Shown: piece after piece, positions 62,306-64,000 of the stretch | How positions within the stretch are numbered: position 1 is the stretch's first letter | Layout of the letters: every line of letters starts with the position of its first letter | Origin: Flavobacteriaceae bacterium | Lineage (GTDB): Bacteria; Bacteroidota; Bacteroidia; Flavobacteriales; Flavobacteriaceae | Assembly (NCBI GenBank): GCA_003443635.1 | Contig: CP031964.1 | Coordinates: forward strand, 1,148,321 to 1,212,320 | Direction: 5' to 3' | Length of the DNA stretch: 64,000 nt | Translations under genes and position numbers: made by a program | Notes under the pieces: generated by a model | Seen by the model: only the letters and a program-made list of their open reading frames with translations | Database searches by the model: none | Told to the model about the DNA's origin: nothing

Positions 62306-63075
62306 TATTTATTATAATTAAAAATTGACATAAATGGAGTGAACTTTGCTTCATTATCTAATTTAAAACCTGCATTTTTAAATACTCTTTTCCATATTTT
62401 TTTTGAGAAGAAATGAGTAAATCCTACCGAGAAAGCTAAGAAGTTAGGGCAATCTCGTAAATGCTCTACCATGATTACTTTTCCTGAAAATTTTAAAACC
62501 CTATTACATTCTTTTAAGAAGATTGTTTTCTCATTATTAGAGCGTATTTCATGAATCGCTGATAATAAGAAAATAAAATCAACAGATTGATCTTCAAGAG
62601 GAATTCTATTAGTACTAATAGTTTCTGTATTTGGATAGGTAATACTTACTTTTCTTGCTCTTTTTATAGCAGGTTCTGTGTGCTTAATTTTATCATAAAA
62701 ATCAAATACTTTTAAATCTGATTTTGGAAATTTATCTTTTATGATGAAGCTTGTTTCATCAAAACCAGCATTAATATTAACAATCTTAATATTTGCTGCA
62801 TCTTTTAGATGTAATTTATTTAACCATTCAAATTTATAATACTTTGAAAAATCATATACATAGGCTGAAACTATTAAAGGCGCTAAAAAGCCATAAATAA
62901 AAATTGCTATTAAAAACCATTTAATACTATTGTCCCATATAAATTGAGTTGTAATAATTATAGCTAAAACAATTATCCCAATAATGTAGAAATGCCTGTT
63001 GAAGCTTAATATATTTAATACTCCTTGAAACTTTTTTCGTGTTATTTCCATGTATCTATTTTTCCTTTTTTCCAT
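62305..63075 (-). CDS. Membrane-anchored class I SAM-dependent methyltransferase
   Basis: 256 residues. Two N-terminal membrane helices (about 29-48 and 53-72) precede a Rossmann-like methyltransferase domain: motif-like NIKIVNINAGFDETSFIIKDKFPKSDLKVFDFYD, FIFLLSAIHEIRSN, LKFSGKVIMVEHLRD. The usual G-x-G-x-G loop is reduced to NINAGFDETS. The start could be 63075 or the inner Met at 63051; both overlap the end of the DUF2071 gene. Substrate unknown, possibly a lipid given the anchoring. Confidence 0.8.
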   Translation of the reverse strand: MEKRKNRYMEITRKKFQGVLNILSFNRHFYIIGIIVLAIIITTQFIWDNSIKWFLIAIFIYGFLAPLIVSAYVYDFSKYYKFEWLNKLHLKDAANIKIVNINAGFDETSFIIKDKFPKSDLKVFDFYDKIKHTEPAIKRARKVSITYPNTETISTNRIPLEDQSVDFIFLLSAIHEIRSNNEKTIFLKECNRVLKFSGKVIMVEHLRDCPNFLAFSVGFTHFFSKKIWKRVFKNAGFKLDNEAKFTPFMSIFNYNK

Positions 63076-63773
63076 TGATATGGTATATTCTCTATAATGA
63101 ATGCATTTGCTAGTTTTAAATTATTCAATTTAAAATCCCTCATAAAATCGAAACTATATTGGATAATATTAATAGGTTTTGGATTCCAGTTTTTTCTTAC
63201 TCCTTCAATAATTAAAACTTCTTTTTTCTGTTCTTGAGAGGCAAAAGTAAATGGTAATGGACCTGCAAATCTCCTCGCTTGTTTCCAATCAGAAAAAGGA
63301 GAACCTATAGGAAGATTTATATTACTTCTGTTTTTATCAATTACTATTTTAAAATTTGATTTATTAGATTTTATAGTTTGATTTTTTTCATTATTTATTT
63401 GTTTAATATCTGTAGTTGAATAATTATAATGAGTAAACGTGTTGCCCATTAATTCCATTAATTTGCTATCTGTTTGAGATTTTAATATATATAATCCTCT
63501 TAGTCTTTTCCCTGAACTAGTTTTGTACCTTACGAAAACACGATAGCCTATTAAGAAAAAATCACTACCAATAAATTTAGGAAATCCTTTTGGTCGAAGG
63601 TGTTTCGTTTGTACCATGGCTACAGCTAAAAATGCCCATTTATCATTTAATGTATCTAACTCTAAGCACTCGGGAATTTTATGTATTAATTTTTCTTTAG
63701 GTAAAGCAAACGTCAATACTGTTGAACTCTTAAAAAATGCTTCTACTGGAAATGGATGATTTTTAAGCGACAT
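63042..63773 (-). CDS. DUF2071 / acetoacetate decarboxylase-like protein
   Basis: 243 residues, matching DUF2071: HPFPVEAFFKSSTVLTFALPKEKL, KWAFLAVAMVQTKHLRPKGFP, DFFLIGYRVFVRYKTSSGKRLRG and GNTFTHYNYS. The fold is related to acetoacetate decarboxylase; no activity is shown. It overlaps the methyltransferase gene and follows the DoxX-like gene by 2 bp, so all four genes at this end appear to be one operon. Confidence 0.85.
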   Translation of the reverse strand: MSLKNHPFPVEAFFKSSTVLTFALPKEKLIHKIPECLELDTLNDKWAFLAVAMVQTKHLRPKGFPKFIGSDFFLIGYRVFVRYKTSSGKRLRGLYILKSQTDSKLMELMGNTFTHYNYSTTDIKQINNEKNQTIKSNKSNFKIVIDKNRSNINLPIGSPFSDWKQARRFAGPLPFTFASQEQKKEVLIIEGVRKNWNPKPINIIQYSFDFMRDFKLNNLKLANAFIIENIPYQWKKGKIDTWK

Positions 63774-63775
63774 AA

Positions 63776-64000
63776 TTAGTTTTTCATTTTATTAAGTTTG
63801 AATTCATTTAAATAAACTATTAAAATGAACATTAGTGCAAACATTACGTTAAACCTGCCCCAAAGCAATAATTCAGGCACATATATTAATTCAATTATAT
63901 TCATTGATAGTATTAGTATTATTTGCATGATGGTATTTATTTTCGATTTATATTTTGACAAAATCCATAAGGACATTAAAATTTCTAGTATACCGATAAT
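63776..64000 (-). CDS. DoxX-like membrane protein, 5' end outside window
   Basis: C-terminal 74 residues; the frame is open to the window edge, so the gene starts beyond it. The pattern GILEILMSLWILSKYKSK, followed by IIELIYVPELLLWGRFNVM and a last hydrophobic span, fits the end of DoxX-like (DoxX_3-type) four-helix proteins, which often accompany DUF2071 genes. Cut at the right boundary. Confidence 0.65.
   Translation of the reverse strand: MIGILEILMSLWILSKYKSKINTIMQIILILSMNIIELIYVPELLLWGRFNVMFALMFILIVYLNEFKLNKMKN

Overview
The window comes from the chromosome of a low-GC member of the Bacteroidota, most likely a marine or aquatic Flavobacteriaceae. Evidence: AT-rich coding sequence, a fused SecDF, a gliding-type C-terminal sorting domain (CHU_C), type III glutamine synthetase, archaeal/eukaryote-type ProS, Rho with an Asn/Gln/Lys-rich extension, DUF4293, DUF1599, DUF3667 and BT_3928-type proteins, and promoters of the Bacteroidota form TTG-N19/20-TAnnTTTG. 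I cannot name the genus or species from the sequence alone.

Layout. 1-5.5 kb: end of secDF facing an opposite-strand housekeeping run folE-cysS-yidD-lgt. 5.6-12.3 kb: surface and envelope genes, namely a small secreted protein, a 1209-residue type IX secreted repeat protein, a FadL/OmpP1-type barrel and a striking lipoprotein made of Phe/Gly/Tyr repeats followed by a Ser/Arg-rich tail. 12.4-16.8 kb: proS, tRNA-Glu, rpsT, rho, DUF4293. 16.9-28.1 kb: phosphoesterase, truA, ABC exporter, DUF3667, cdaA (c-di-AMP synthesis), folP, then a co-oriented run DUF1599 - DoxX-type protein - DppB-like permease - tpiA - prmA - clpS. 28.1-34.4 kb: a secreted M28 peptidase, then an accessory-looking stretch (HTH regulator with a palindromic operator, small unknown genes, a membrane-bound AraC regulator, SRPBCC and TfoX-like proteins) that ends at a tRNA-Arg. 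34.5-41.6 kb: apt, a 50-residue conserved protein, a BlaI/M56 signalling pair, a Ca2+/Na+ antiporter and glnN (type III glutamine synthetase) behind a CCCC/GGGG palindrome.

41.7-48.5 kb is the most interesting block: a complete curli-type functional-amyloid operon of six genes in one orientation (major curlin, minor curlin, CsgE, CsgF, CsgG, and a propeller lipoprotein), with a good promoter, a leader of about 500 nt containing palindromes, internal hairpins and a strong terminator. It differs from the enterobacterial system: the main curlin has roughly 28 half-repeats, CsgE carries an extra N-terminal domain that I read as CsgH/CsgC-like, CsgG carries an extra predicted outer-membrane barrel and a basic tail, and the last gene encodes a lipoprotein with a carboxypeptidase-regulatory-like domain and a TolB-like propeller.

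48.5-64 kb: purM-like gene, DASS transporter, MsrA-like protein, a two-gene ABC system, prfA, pyrF, a BtuF-like binding protein, small secreted proteins, a PqqB-like metallo-hydrolase lipoprotein, the fused acyl-CoA mutase IcmF, and at the right edge an operon of a DoxX-like protein (cut by the window), DUF2071, a membrane-anchored methyltransferase and a small membrane protein. Three kinds of short palindromic REP-like repeats are scattered in the window; one of them forms the end of pyrF and supplies the start codon of the next gene. No CRISPR array, rRNA, transposase or integrase was seen.
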